The position numbers and the translations under genes are program-made. Below, piece after piece: positions 12,742 through 25,400 of a DNA stretch of 64,000 bases. Source of the stretch: Lethocerus indicus (lineage: Eukaryota; Arthropoda; Insecta; Hemiptera; Belostomatidae); assembly GCA_019843655.1 (NCBI GenBank), contig JACDQD010000004.1:8494001-8558000 (forward strand). The letters run 5' to 3'. Each line of letters starts with the position of its first letter. Positions within the stretch are counted from its first letter, which is position 1. The notes beneath the pieces were generated by a model. It was given only the letters and a program-made list of their open reading frames with translations. It did not search any database and had not been told where the DNA came from.

Positions 12742-14144
12742 ATTGGCTCTATTATTTCAGCAAGTACGGTGATTCACGATGTTTTAAATTAGTTATTACG
12801 TTCCCTCACCGGCAACATATATTATGCATGTAGGTGCATATGATACTGACCATGATCACAGTCAGGTCTACCTGATAAGATTTCTTAACATGAATTTCCT
12901 TTTCGCGAGGAAGGATTTTTTATATGTTGCGAATACGTTACCATGAATTGTATTAAGCCATAAAACATTCTAATCTATGTTGAGAGAACTACGGACAGAA
13001 TATGCGACTTCAAAATTCATTTGTGAAATTATCGCTTGTGCTGTGGCGTGTGCCGCAACAGAATTGGGGTGGGGTACATTTTAATAGGGGAGATCATTCA
13101 TTTTGCCTGGTGTTCAACTGGGCGACAATGACCGTGACCCGGTTGGACATAAAGGGTGCCGTCCGCTTTTCGTACTTTTCATACGAGAAATTGATAGCGT
13201 GATAAGCGAACAGTAAACATTTCTTATCTTTATCCCTTCCCCTCACCTACCAAAGTCGAAACCCGAAACGGGCCCACCCAAACGACCGAAGGAAATGGTA
13301 GACCATGAATTACTTCAACGGGTCATTTACTTGGCGTTTCTCCCGCGCCGCCGGCCGAACCCATTTTCCCTTTATTCAGAACACTGATACGAATCAAAAA
13401 TCGTCATTTTTACACTCATTTCTTAACATCCTTGAAAAACATCTCGACCCGTAGACACCAGTCGTCCACGAAATACTCTGTAAGAAAGGGACAATTACAG
13501 TTGGCATATTTATACCCCGAGCACTCATTAATTTTACTTCAACGCTATATAAGGAAGAGATTTCAGATGCAACGTGTACCCGATATGTCAATAGTACTCA
13601 TCTAAAATTTAAAAAATATTATCGTAATAGTGTTCCTCTAGTTGTTCCTATTTGGCTGCTCATTGGATTGTCATAAAAAATATAATATATATATATATAT
13701 ATCAGAATGTTCACCAAGCATTGCCTCACTCGATACTCAAGTGGTTGTACATGCATTCTTTTTGTTGCTGAAAAATGTAATACGTAAGCCGGTGTGGGGG
13801 AATCGATGAACCAATTGGCGCCCGAATCAGGGAGGGTTTCAGGGCGAGGCCATCAATCAGTTGTTGGGCCAGTGGCCGTACTGGCAATATTTTACACTGC
13901 CGCCACTCTCCTATTTATGGCCGAGGTCCCGATTCAATCCTCGCCTCCCGTCCCGATTGTTAAATCGACGAGGATCAAACAATATCATTTACGCGGACCG
14001 AGTTCAAATAAAATATGGGCGGCCGGGAATTTACATATTATTCGGAGCGGGGAGAATTATGACCGCCCGACGGATATACGCGTCCCCGGACGTTTATTTC
14101 GGAATGCGCAACGGCCCGCACCCCGATGTACTTCGTAAAACCTT
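12742..14144. other. Unique segment between the two A repeats
   Basis: This 1.4 kb separates the direct repeats. It holds a short AT microsatellite (13685-13702) and a GC-rich patch (about 13.79-14.14 kb) in which two overlapping plus-strand frames of 114 and 120 codons stay open. The second runs into repeat copy 2 and so is not a conserved gene. No reverse transcriptase, integrase or other retroelement motif is seen. Confidence 0.55.
13685..13702 (+). repeat. Short (AT)9 microsatellite
   Basis: Nine AT units directly after an AT-rich lead-in. Simple sequence. Confidence 0.9.
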
Positions 14145-14460
14145 GTTCATGCTGAGATCCTACGTTTTGAAATCGCGCGATTATGAAACGACGATAAATG
14201 TTTCGAAGTTTAATATTTACTAGTGAATATAAATAAAACCAATTTTATAAACCATCAATAAAAATAAGTGGGTAAAAGAAGAATGTAAATAATATTTTTC
14301 ACTAATTTTGCCAGAAACAACTTTTGTGTATCCATTAAATTCGGATTTCTATTGTAAAAGTGCTTGATACTAATCCAGCCAGACACAAGAGTCGTGCGGG
14401 TCAGTATCAGCCCCGTGCCAATCTAGTAAATTCGAACTGCGAAACCTGTATGCATTATGT
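14145..14460 (+). repeat. Dispersed repeat family A, copy 2
   Basis: This is the second copy of the repeat at 12390-12741, in direct orientation and 316 bp long because it lacks the GATAAG-rich insert. Ends are shared to the base on the right (CATTATGT) and begin at GTTCATGCTGAGA on the left. The internal hairpin is kept with one mismatch. Its left neighbour is GC-rich and its right neighbour begins GGGCCC, so the flanks differ from copy 1, arguing for independent insertion or an exact-edged duplication. No target-site duplication was found. Confidence 0.85.
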
Positions 14461-15861
14461 GGGCCCATTTTTACGCTCATAATAAATTAAGAATAAAATA
14501 AAATGAAATGTATTATTTTTCATAAATTGATGTTGACCACTTCTTAAAGAGATCGAAGCTGCTGTCATTGCTTTCAACTCGATCCATTAATTCGAATTAA
14601 TTAATCTAACCCCGCTCTGTGTTTTGCCAGCATTCTCGGTCACCTCGGTCCTGTTACCCCCGTTACTTGGACCTTCCACGTGAGCCCCGAGGGCCTAAAT
14701 GCGAGGAAAAACCGGGTCATAACTTAATTTTTCATCTAACGGCAAGCCGAGTTTGTGAGCGCGCGTTGCCCTAACCGTTGGCGGTCTCGAACTACCACAC
14801 AAGGCTGTAAATAAACACGGCATTACACTTTAAGGGAATGAAGTCGCCCCCGCAGAGTATGAGGAGGAAGGAGAACGGTTTGGATAGAGGTGACTGAGAA
14901 AGTGGGCCCAATTATGGAAACAGGTAATAAGTCCTCGGGCATAAAAAGATGAACCCGAGAGACATGGTAGTCCACAGGAGTTACAGGCTGCTCCACCGAA
15001 CCTAGACTATTTACTTATATTTATTTAAAGGGTCCCTCTGAAGCTGCCTTCGCATGCATTTTACTCTAAATTTATTTTACAAAACATTAATTATTTATAG
15101 GAACAATATTAAGACTAACAAATCTGTAAATATTGAATATTCTGATTTTCCAAGATTTTTTAACACATACATACCTACGTACAGTACACACACATTTGAC
15201 GATTCGACCAGAAAGATTAATGTTACGTGCGAAATTACACGGCCCCTGTCCCCGAGGCGTGCACCCACGTCTGACACAGGCATCCAGGGGCTTTGGAGAA
15301 CCTGCCGGGGGAATTCGCGGAAGTAAACCGTAAATAAAGCTGCGGGAAATGAAGGCTGATTAGGACGTCGTTGTGGGAAAGGGGCGTGCGGAAGGAGCCC
15401 GGAGGAAAGATAATGAGGAATTACGGGGGAGAGGCCGTAAAGGGGCCGCCTCCGGTTAATTGGGCCACTACAGTCCATTACATAATTAGAAGATCTACCT
15501 CGCTCTCGTTAAACATAACGCTCCCCGTAAATATTTGTCGATTCGGAAAATTGCCTTGTCTCCTTCCCGAAATTTAGGGTGGAATTCCTTTGAATGGGCT
15601 AGGACATCTGCACTAAACTCCACATACGTATTAATGTGTTATGAAACTTTCGTTATAGGCAATTCGCAACAACATACAATCGCGTTACTATTTTTAATGA
15701 ACTATTATTATTTTATACTATTATTATATACTACTCTAGGTTTTATTCGGTAGGGTGCTCTTGGGCGATGATTTTGAACACAAGGAAATGAACACAACTT
15801 GTCCTCCAATGTAATTTTCTTGCTTCCTATGAATTTCCAGTCCCAGCTCAATATACGAAAT
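14461..15861. other. Stretch without a supported gene
   Basis: Mixed AT-rich DNA with a GC-rich patch near 15.23-15.47 kb. Frames up to 127 codons (15095-15478, minus) overlap plus-strand frames of 90 and 66 codons and show nothing recognisable. Confidence 0.6.
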
Positions 15862-15925
15862 ACTGACATTGGTGAGAAGCAGAAACCGGTCTAGCCTAGG
15901 ACTAAACAAGCTAGAAAAACATAAA
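15862..15925 (+). mobile_element. Degenerate fragment of the foldback repeat family
   Basis: The stretch holds AGAAACCGGTCTAGC followed by GACTAAAC and then AGCTAGAAAAACA. In order and spacing it matches the right arm of the element at 34737-35056 (TACTGAAGATGGCGAGCAG, then AACCGGTCTA, then GACCAAACCAGCGAG). About one base in four differs by eye. Only this part of one arm is present, with no partner arm and no ends. An old remnant. Confidence 0.6.
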
Positions 15926-15976
15926 TATTTGGTTACAAAAAACATTGCTTACAATATTTATATTCTGTACCAATAC

Positions 15977-16007
15977 CTGAGGACACCATGTTACTGAGGA
16001 CAGCATG
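15977..16007 (+). repeat. Two-copy tandem repeat, 17-bp period
   Basis: CTGAGGACACCATG (15977-15990) and CTGAGGACAGCATG (15994-16007) differ at one position. The pair lies just downstream of the foldback remnant and just upstream of a small hairpin. Confidence 0.8.
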
Positions 16008-16034
16008 AATAACTAAAAATTATGAGCGGCACAA

Positions 16035-16057
16035 TACAGGCATAAAAAATGCCTGTA
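16035..16057. other. Hairpin, 9-bp perfect arms
   Basis: TACAGGCAT (16035-16043) and ATGCCTGTA (16049-16057) flank a five-A loop. Arms of this size are expected a few times by chance in a window this long, so a function is not implied. Confidence 0.6.
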
Positions 16058-17793
16058 CCATATAATTTTTTATATGTTACATAAAAAATGCTGGGATTCG
16101 AAATATCTCAATGAATCAGTGTAGAAATAATAATAAAGTTGATATAACCCAGCGCCTAGTATTAGTCAGGGTTATTATCAGGCAGACGTGTCAGGTCGGT
16201 GGGAACAGTAATGGGGATGGGAGTGGGGCAATATTTAATCCGACTACGGAATAGTGCAATGTAACATTTATTGGGGTTTTGCATAATGGCTCTCTCGCCG
16301 CCGGAGATTATCACTGAATTTATTTACATCTCATCAACGATCGGCTAATGAGCGCTCGGCGGGCGTTAATCGAAGGAACAAAGCCTTTCCGGGACACCCG
16401 TTTTGTGCCAATTCCCCCGTCGGTTATTTTTACCTCACTCCCAGTGATTAACGCGTAATTAATACTGTACAGAGCAGTTTAAATACTCCGCACATTTCCA
16501 AATGTTTAAAGCTATTAAAGATATAATATTTTATTTAAAGAATTACCTCTGAAAAGTTTCCTTACAAATTAATCGGACCCAATTATAACAATACACAGTG
16601 ATGCTGTTTTCTACCGGACACAGAAAATCTATTTCATAATAGACTAAATAATATTAAAGTTCATCAGTTGAGTGAAATTCATTTTTACTTACTTCTTTAC
16701 CCTAACCTATAACGCCCTTCGGCAATTAGGTTTGACAGCGATGCCCTTATCGCACCTTATTGCACTCTAGGTGGGAAGCAGTCGCTCAGGAATAAACTAC
16801 ACTAGTGATGCTACATTTCTCATAAACTACATAGGGATTTCTAAAAGGTAATATATACAGTTCATTCCTAGGAACACACAGGTGTTAAATCTATTGTATC
16901 AGTATCGCGTTTGAATAGGGCATTAAGTCAAAAAGTAATTTAATGATTTCCTTAAATCATTAAGAAATTAAATCGAAGGCTAGCTTCTTGCTCCATTTTC
17001 AAAATCTATTTCTAGCCGGTCCGGGAATCTTTATTGGAGCGACGGGAATCGGACTAAGGCTCTTTCATCTTCGCCGCTAAACCTAATCCCCTTATATTGA
17101 AAGCCTGCTTCAGTCGTTTTCTTTTCAAAGATTAAGCCCATTCATTATTCCTTATTATAGTCCCGAGGATACCTTTATATCTGACGGCCTTTGAGCATCC
17201 CGGTCCGGAATGATTATTACCTCATTTAAATTTTAATACCATTACGAATGTATGGATAACTACCTTTGAGGGTCGGCCGCCCCCGATTATTATTTGCAAT
17301 CCGGGATAAGGAAGTGGAAATGCCGACGCGGAGGTTGGAATCTTATACGGGGAGTTGCTAACCGGCTGCAACTCCAATATAGTCGACTATACAAATATTT
17401 TGAAATTTCCAAACTAACAGTATGATTAATTCACCACTAGAATTTCGAAGGCGAAAAATGAAATTAGTCTCCAAATTTCGCGAATGTATTATAAAAGATC
17501 AAGCAAGTAATTCAGTTTAATAAACATAATACCGTCACTAGACCTACTGAGAATGATAGTATCAAACTTGCGGCAGAATTCAAACAATAGTCGCTATATA
17601 TTCCGTCGTTTAATATATGTTACATAATAGGCATGAGTACAAGTGTAATTACAATTCTCAATTCATGTGGGGTCATGAAGTACACCGTCACAGCCTGGCC
17701 GTAATGATTAAATCCCAAGAATAATGGAGCAATTGTGGCTATATTCTCTATATTACCGTATTCCGGTTATCGGTGCCATAGTGGCGGATAGTG

Positions 17794-17812
17794 GAGAGAG
17801 AGAGAGAGAGAG
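17794..17812 (+). repeat. Short (GA)n microsatellite
   Basis: About nine GA units followed by CTAACCC. Simple sequence. Confidence 0.9.
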
Positions 17813-18677
17813 CTAACCCTATTGATTGAATGGTAACAAACCTGCTAGTGGGGATCTTCATTAGCGAGTAGTATATCGCCACCGGCTTTTGGTATTCCCT
17901 TGTTCCCTGATGTAAAATCTAACTTGGGTCAATTTCATTTTTATGATGCAACAACAGTTAACCACACTGTAGGGTAAGTGTGGGAAGGAGCAGTTGGGGA
18001 CGGGGCCCGGAGCAATTAATGTTGCGGGCGGGGCGAGATGGAAGTTTGGCGGAGGGAGACCGCGTATTAGTTTCGGGTATTCTCTAATAGCTCCCTTTGG
18101 TTTAGCACCGCTTTATTGCCCGGCTCAGATGTATAAATTTCGTTACAAGTTCGACGGTGTCCGCCGGCACACACGCGGCCCCTAATATGCAGTCGAAAGT
18201 TGTAACCAACTCGGTTGTTCATTTCGGTTCGTTGGCTCCTCTGCCATCCCCTACTATTCTATGGGCCTCCGAGGCCTCATTCTACGTTCGGTTGCCGTTT
18301 TGATTTCTCCCGTCCTCATAAAACACTAAATTAGCTCATTTCAACAGTTTTAACGATTTGATTTCAAATTTTAAGAAATGTCTTCGGGAGAGGATCTAAA
18401 AATTCACAAGCTCAAAATAGAATTATTTTTTTAAATATTATGAATTACGGTCGCATATTCTGTCATACCTATTATTGTTTCAATATTAATCCAGAAAATA
18501 TCACACATATTGGGGTGAACCAGCCACAACAATAATCCATACAAGGATAAATTTTGGGTCCCACCCTTAGTTACTGACAGACAGTATTGCCTACATATGT
18601 GTATTTATATCATCAAACTCCGTACAGCCTGCACCAAGAGGCCATTACATGGAAGTACGATTGAACTATCTTAACAC

Positions 18678-18752
18678 GGGGAGAATCGATTCCTTACGCT
18701 AATGGTCCCTTCGGCGGGTTCGCGCCGCCTAGCCCACTAAACCACCGCATAC
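18678..18752 (-). other. Weak tRNA-like segment, possible SINE head
   Basis: Read on the minus strand, GTGGTTTAGTGGGCTAGG resembles an RNA polymerase III A box and D arm. It is followed by GGCGG-CGCGAAC-CCGCC, a 5-bp stem with a 7-nt loop like an anticodon arm, and about 25 nt later by GGAATCGATTC, which resembles a B box. The spacing would suit a long-variable-arm tRNA such as tRNA-Ser. Against a working tRNA: the base before the would-be anticodon is G rather than the invariant T, the T arm pairs poorly, and no clear 7-bp acceptor stem is present. If real, it is more likely the head of a decayed tRNA-derived SINE than a tRNA gene. Confidence 0.25.
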
Positions 18753-20204
18753 CCTGATATATAAATTAAGAAACGTCTCGTGGGAAGTTTTAATCACTGA
18801 ATAATAACATAGAAATATGTGTGGTAGATGTAATCATTTATTTTGTAAATCGTACTCTGGTTGTCTACCTGACATTTACCCCATATAAAATCATTGAGCC
18901 ATTTTTGGCCTGTCATTGTAAGATGGTTTAATTATTATTTTTCAGTATTAAGATGATGGTGACAGGTAAAGGAGGTTCAATTACCTGTAGTAATAAATCG
19001 GATTAAATTAAATTCAACCACTTTCTTAATTAACTAGCACAAAATACGATGCGTTTAGTCTCTGATCGACAATGAGATTTTTGTTTTATTAAAGCCACTA
19101 GAGGTATTAGCACAAGCCTCATATCCGTTAAGTGCCAGGGCCTAGGCGGTAATCTCCGACGCCATGATTACAGTTAATTTATAAGGTAGTGAAGGTCGGA
19201 ACGTTTTGACCCCTATTAAGTACTGCCCGACGTATATCCCGCATTACTTCTACAAGGTGTTAATTTGAGTGGTATTTGAGTGGGTTAAGTTATTTATATT
19301 TTTTACAGTATTTCATTTTGATGTGATAATAATAATTCTAAAACAGAAATTAACCCTCAACATTTTGAACTTTTTGTAAATAAGACATTATTTGGAACAA
19401 TAATTTGGTACCGCTGATTATAAGGATTATATATTAATGATACAATTAATGATGAATGGCGCAAGGTTTCTTTCTTTATGCCCAACTTTCCAACCTAAGC
19501 TCAAACGTGCAAGAGGCGTTGTGTTCGACTTAAATTTCCACTTTTCAAAATTACTTTCAGTGGCCTTCAGACTGTCTATTAATTAGTAAGAAGAGTCAAA
19601 TAAGTAGCGTCATGGTTTATGTCAAAGAACAATAGTTATTATAATCATTACGAGAGGAAGTATAAAATACATGATGGGTTAAATGACATTACAAAATGGA
19701 ATTTTTAACGGGGTGAATTGTATAAAATGCACGATATAAGGCTATGAAAAAATGTATCGCACCGAAAACTGTTTTCCATGAATGGAGGCCAAATATTTGA
19801 ATACTACATTGTAGGGGCGTGTAATATTGTTAAAGGGTTAGGAGAGGGCATGGTTTAGGGGGAGGGCCCGGTCCCACCGCCCGACCCGGAAGAGAAATCA
19901 ATCGAGTCCCCACCGCCTCTTCAGAGGTCACTCTGTCTCTATTCACTTCCAACAGGATATTTGCAGCCGGATCCAGCCCAATCCCCGCCAAACATTCCGT
20001 TACAAAAATACTTGTTATAATAGTTGGCCAGGGAAAATTCGATCACATCACGTAAGCAGAAGAGATTTTACCAATACGACAGCGTTCAGGTTACTTGATG
20101 TAAAAACTAACTAACAAATGTAATATAGACCGTGTGGTTAAACGATATGCATATGTGGTTTCAAACGAGTAAAAAGACAACACTCCATAATTAATTTCTT
20201 TAAA
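18753..20204. other. Stretch without a supported gene
   Basis: Mostly AT-rich with a GC-rich patch near 19.84-19.99 kb. No open frame above 60 codons starts in it, and no repeat was recognised. Confidence 0.6.
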
Positions 20205-20436
20205 TGGACTAATGGTCCTCAACATCCTAACACCTCCCTGTCTTCTTATGCAGATGACAAAGCCGTACTGTCTACTGGATCTATCTCTAATGGAGGATTA
20301 AATTCAATTGCCAAAAAAGTGCGCACGTTATTTTTACTCTGTGAAGAGCAACTTGTCTTGTTTTTCTGAACTCTTCCCAACATCCTATTGAAATTCAAGC
20401 GCGATACTTAAGACTGCGCCGAGAAGGAAGATTGAC
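20205..20436 (+). mobile_element. Jockey-like non-LTR retrotransposon fragment 1 (reverse transcriptase)
   Basis: Translation shows the reverse-transcriptase catalytic box YADD at 20247-20258, preceded by PQHPNTSLSS and followed by KAVLSTG, as in jockey-clade elements. The next recognisable piece is WRIKFN (from 20291), which normally lies some tens of residues further on, so an internal deletion has joined the two. Downstream pieces AHVIFTL, ATCLVFLN and RYLRLRR follow the same order as in fragment 2. There is an in-frame stop after the VIFTL piece. The match ends near 20436, before the TYGI-type motif, and no 3' tail is present. It is a dead pseudogene fragment. The encoded enzyme would copy element RNA at a nicked chromosomal target; nothing here can do so. 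Confidence 0.88.
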
Positions 20437-22429
20437 ATCCCCGTATAATCTGAATATATTTGTATGCATTAATATTTAGAGATGTTTGTCAATGGTAAAC
20501 GGAGAGTGTAAATAAAACAGGTGTCTACTACTGTCACCCCAGTGTGAATGTCCACACGATGAAGCTCCCTGCCAGCAACTCTACCTACATCTTCCCAGCT
20601 GCTCCCCTTCCTTTTGTTGTTTTATTATTGGGATAAATAGTGTATGGAGTTTCTTGCTAATTTTCTAAAATAACTAACAAACGCTTTCTTAGAATATGTA
20701 ACAAAGGCAATCAACATTTGCCCCTGAGAGACAGAAAAGGTTAAAATCCGAACCCGCCCTTTCACTGGCGGTCGTAAGCCAATGAGACGAGAAAATTTCG
20801 TTTGACGTAAGTAAATGGCGGTAAAGTAAGTACACGATCCGAAACGATATTATAAATTTGAAGTTACATAATTTAATCAATTAAAACAGACGATTAATTC
20901 ACCAGCCTGCCGCGACTCGAGTCTCACCAATTGCCAGGTTCAATTTGTATTAGCGGTGAGACCATATTCGGGACGACTCGTTCCAATATCCGGACCGTGA
21001 CCGCATTTTATCGGCTCTAATCATCGGAGAGATATCAATTAATATTAATAACGGCCGGTTCCAACGTTCAGTCCCTTCCAGTCGCCAAATACATTTTACC
21101 GGACACTTCCATCAACTTCCCATACTGTAAGTAATTACCCCACCTTAACATTAATTTAAAAATATAACCAACATTATATTGTTTATTATAGAAACAAATC
21201 GGAATAGAACCATGACCCATATAAGACATTGTTGACGCTGCCTATAAAAAATAATACTTTGATGTGGTATGTATTATAGAATCGGGTGGATTAAAACTAT
21301 AAATCGTGGAAAAATTACGACAGAAATTTTCATCCTATACTATTCGGAATTATCGTCATTTATTTTAAAAATTAACTTTAATATTTAAATTAATTAAAGA
21401 ATTGTACGAACATAAAGTAATACATCTATCGCATATAATATACGCGACGGGGATTGGGACAACACCAATTTCATGTAATTTTCTCGACAAGACGCTTATT
21501 AGTTCCACGCGAATTGTAAATTGAATCTATGTACTGGTGTAATGTAAAATCGGGTAAGTCAGAGTGGAGGAGAGCTGTGATTACGGGAGAACGACCGAGT
21601 TTGTCCTGTTTTTTTTTTCTGAGAGGGCGCTTTGAGGGCCCTTCGGCGATGGCTTCTTTTTTCCTGTCCCATCCCGGGGCACAGTTTCTTTATAGAAAAG
21701 GGCGATAAATTGGGTTTGAAAGACGAAGAGAAATGTACAATTTATCATACAATAGACCCTTCATTTTTTTGTGTTTGCAATATTGAAATGTTCTGCAGTG
21801 TTGGCTCGCATGAAGGCAATTATAGTCCGATTATAATGATTCGCGACTGTATTCGCATATCTTGAATTATAAAGGATATATGAATGTAGTTAATTTAACT
21901 AATTGTTACAAATAGGATACTCCGCAGATGAAACGTATAGGAATGCCCTAGTTGGGGGATTCAGGAACTAATCCTCCTGAAGAAATAAATCCTTTTTTCA
22001 CGAAATACTAGTTTCAACAATAGTCAGACGATTTTAAATGTTATTCCAAATCATACTCTTCATCTCAAAAGACAAATGATTATATTGCTGAACATTTACA
22101 TTGTTCCGCCGCATTCCGTCCTCGCAATATTTTCCATGGCAGGGAAACGCGGACGCCCGGGGGGTTGTAAACTCAATTTTTGTAACAGGAAGTATCACCG
22201 CGTGTTTCTACCACACTTACTAACCCGATTATTTTCTGCCTCGAAATTTTAAACGAGGATCATGGAGTGGGTTCAAGAGATAGAGTTTTGCAGGTGCTCC
22301 AACCATCAAAATATTCCATCAATTAACGAACGAACAGTTTTGAATGTCGAAATGAAAATGGGTCAGATTTAACACTTTTTTTGTGTCCTATTTATTATTT
22401 ATTGTATGATTCCTTATAATTTTGTTTCT

Positions 22430-22478
<49 letters not shown>

Positions 22479-25400
22479 TGTTTCTAATTTGTTTTATAGC
22501 TATATATTATTATTAAATAATGATAGTATCCCTTCGGTTAAACGATATCGCAGGAAATATTTTATTTCATAGATATATTTACTATTATTTATTATGGCTA
22601 GCCTATTATTATACAGCGTGCCAAACAACAGAAATAATTAACGCTTAACACCTATTATTTTAGTTCATTAAGTGGCGTTAATTTAGCTAATGGATAGATA
22701 ATAATGGGAAACTAATATTGTTTAGAAACATCACTGACCTACAACGGCCCGTTGCACGCTTGTTTGCCTGACAGTTAATAAATTGCAAAGTGAGTGCCCG
22801 CTGACATTCAATGACAATGAACACAATTTAATTAGATGTTGAGTTATCGCGCTGATGACATAATAGGTTGTATACATCCAAGCACTATTATTCAATTAAT
22901 TATTAATATAACTTATAGGTAGGAGATAACTCAACCGGGCCTTTCCCTTGCGTTCAGTGACGACATTCCATGAGTCCCGATTTTCAAGTCCTTTCCAAAA
23001 CATTCCCGGGCAATATGCTGTTGGCTTCCTTTTTTCTAATCACACCAACATTCAAGTTCTTGGTACCATTTAGACGTACGTTGCCAACGGATGTACAATA
23101 CTGATAATGATAGGTTATTAAGTACAATACTGCTTAATTTTTCTAGGAGCACCGCTATATTAGATTTCATGGAATTTCAGGCCATACCCCGCAAAGAGGG
23201 AGACAGGAAATTTGGTGTGAATGGGGAATTCTGCCGCATACCGCTCGGGGGAGCGCCTTGGAAATTACTGTCCCTGCACCTATGTATTATTATGATTTGG
23301 ACATTCGGAACCCAACACTCGCTTTACGCTTCACAATAATCCGGGAATGTGTTATTTCTCAGCGAGTTAATAAGACGGGAATTAGATTAAGTATCACTTA
23401 AACAAACAAGCGGCAGGGTGTACAGGGTGCCTTAAACTGGCCGGGATGACTGGGCGAATACCGCTCTACAGGATAATCAGGCAGATTTTCATTACATCCC
23501 GACATTTAAACGGGCTCATCCGACGCCATAGCGGGAAATTAACATTGCGCGGTGCGGCGCCGCTCGGGGCTGAATTGATGTCGGTGTAGGGTAGAGGGGG
23601 GCAACCCACATTAGGACGCCGGCATCAGAATCGCTTGTAATCAGGGCGGCTGTAAACTTGGCGCCCCTCGCAAATTTTCCCCGATTTAAGCCCCCAATTT
23701 GAATTTTGGCTCCGTCCACCGCCCGAGTACATGTAAATATTCCTCCCCCACCGTCCCGTTCCCGACCAGTCGATGAATTTAAGCTCCGAGCCCACCTCCG
23801 TAAATACCGAGGGGGTCGATCGCTTTCAGAAAAAATAAATCGTTTAAAACATTGGGTTAAACCTAACCCATGAAATGTTCAGTAGTGTTATCTGGGACTG
23901 AGAAACAAACGTAATTTTGATGAGAAAAGATATTTTACGGATAATAAATATTTTTCGGTACGATCTTATTCCCAGAATAGATTTTAAAAAATCCGACTGT
24001 GCAATATTCTTAGTACGAGAATCTTTATAACACATGGGTTCTTTTTAAATTGATACATCATTTGCACATATTATTGTCCGTTAATTACGTCACTATTAAC
24101 AAGCAGGGTACGTAGAAGGCGCTGGCCTAACTTTCAATAGAATATTATGTTGAACCGGTTGGTAAGGTCTCCATTTGTCTAGATAAAAATAACATTAATA
24201 CATTATCAATTTTTTTGTAAATGAGAATGTTATTTCATGACCATTCGAGCAAGGGTCATATTTAATGCTTTACTCAATTATGACTGGTACCTGAGCTTTA
24301 TGGCTAATAAAGGGGCGTTGTCGGTCCGTCATTTCCTCCCGGTTTTCAATCAACCCAGTTCCTCCATTTCCGCCGATTCGGGAATTGTCGCCGGCTCCCA
24401 GCGTAACCGCATTTATGGATCGTATAACTTTTATGCCACGTAGTGAAACGTTTCATTCCCAAATGTCAAACGCTCTGCAGGGACGAATCGCGGAATTAAT
24501 TCTTTCCGCCGCGCGACCAGCGACCCAATTTACAAGAATTCAGAAAACAACTTGTCGTTGTTTGAAAACTTTAAATTATTTGGAACCACCTATATTTGAA
24601 TTTTTATAGTTGATGCTGTATACTCAGAAATTGACTGCGCATTGACATAATATCAGTCGAGAATACAAATCGATGAACTCTGCATAAGTACTGGTAAACC
24701 ATTATGTAGCATTAATTGCCTAATTTAATTTTTGTCTCCCGAGCAGCACTACATGTGTTCACCGTTCTGTGCGGGGTCTGAACTCAATTTCCCCATGTAA
24801 TTTGGATTGGTGCCCAGGTGGTGAACTTCAACGAGGCCACATTACCTACTTAGTACTAAGGAAGTAATCCAATAATTCCTATCATACATTCATTTACACG
24901 TGGTCACAAGAGGACAATACATGAATGACAATACATTTCACTAAATACGGAAACAATGAATTGCCACTGTTTTTCTTATGGCATTAAGAAATTTGTAAAT
25001 TGTGGCCCACTAATGGACTGGGAATTTAGAAGTTTGTCAATCGAAGTTTTCCCTACATTTATTATAACAGGATATTTTTTTACACTGTCATGTTCACAGG
25101 TAATTTATGAATACAGTGTCGTCATTAAACATAACGACAATTAATTTTAGAAATGTCGGAAATTATTTCTTAATTGAATGAGAAGTATTTACAGTGCTTA
25201 GGAACATGTAACGTAGTCGTTAAATTGCGTTATGTCGTAATATATTATGTAAATTCGTTCATATTGCCTTATAATGCGACTGACTGTGATAAGGGGCCTA
25301 AAAATTTTGCGTCCTTATTGGTCGGAAAATTTCTAATCACCCCACCAAGAGTTTGAAATGGAACCGTTCGTTAAAGAAACAGACAAATCTTGTTACCAAA

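Larger units (their letters stand above)
15926..18679. other. Stretch without a supported gene
   Basis: AT-rich DNA containing a two-copy tandem 14-mer (15977-16007), a 9-bp hairpin (16035-16057) and a GA microsatellite (17794-17812). The GC content rises near 18.0-18.25 kb, where a 63-codon frame is open, without recognisable content. Confidence 0.6.

Noticed and set aside
12390..14460. Direct repeats A as a pair of LTRs around a retroelement
   Set aside because: No TG...CA ends, no target-site duplication, no polypurine tract before copy 2, and no gag, RT or integrase motif in the 1.4 kb between. A TGG two bases after copy 1 is too little to call a primer-binding site.
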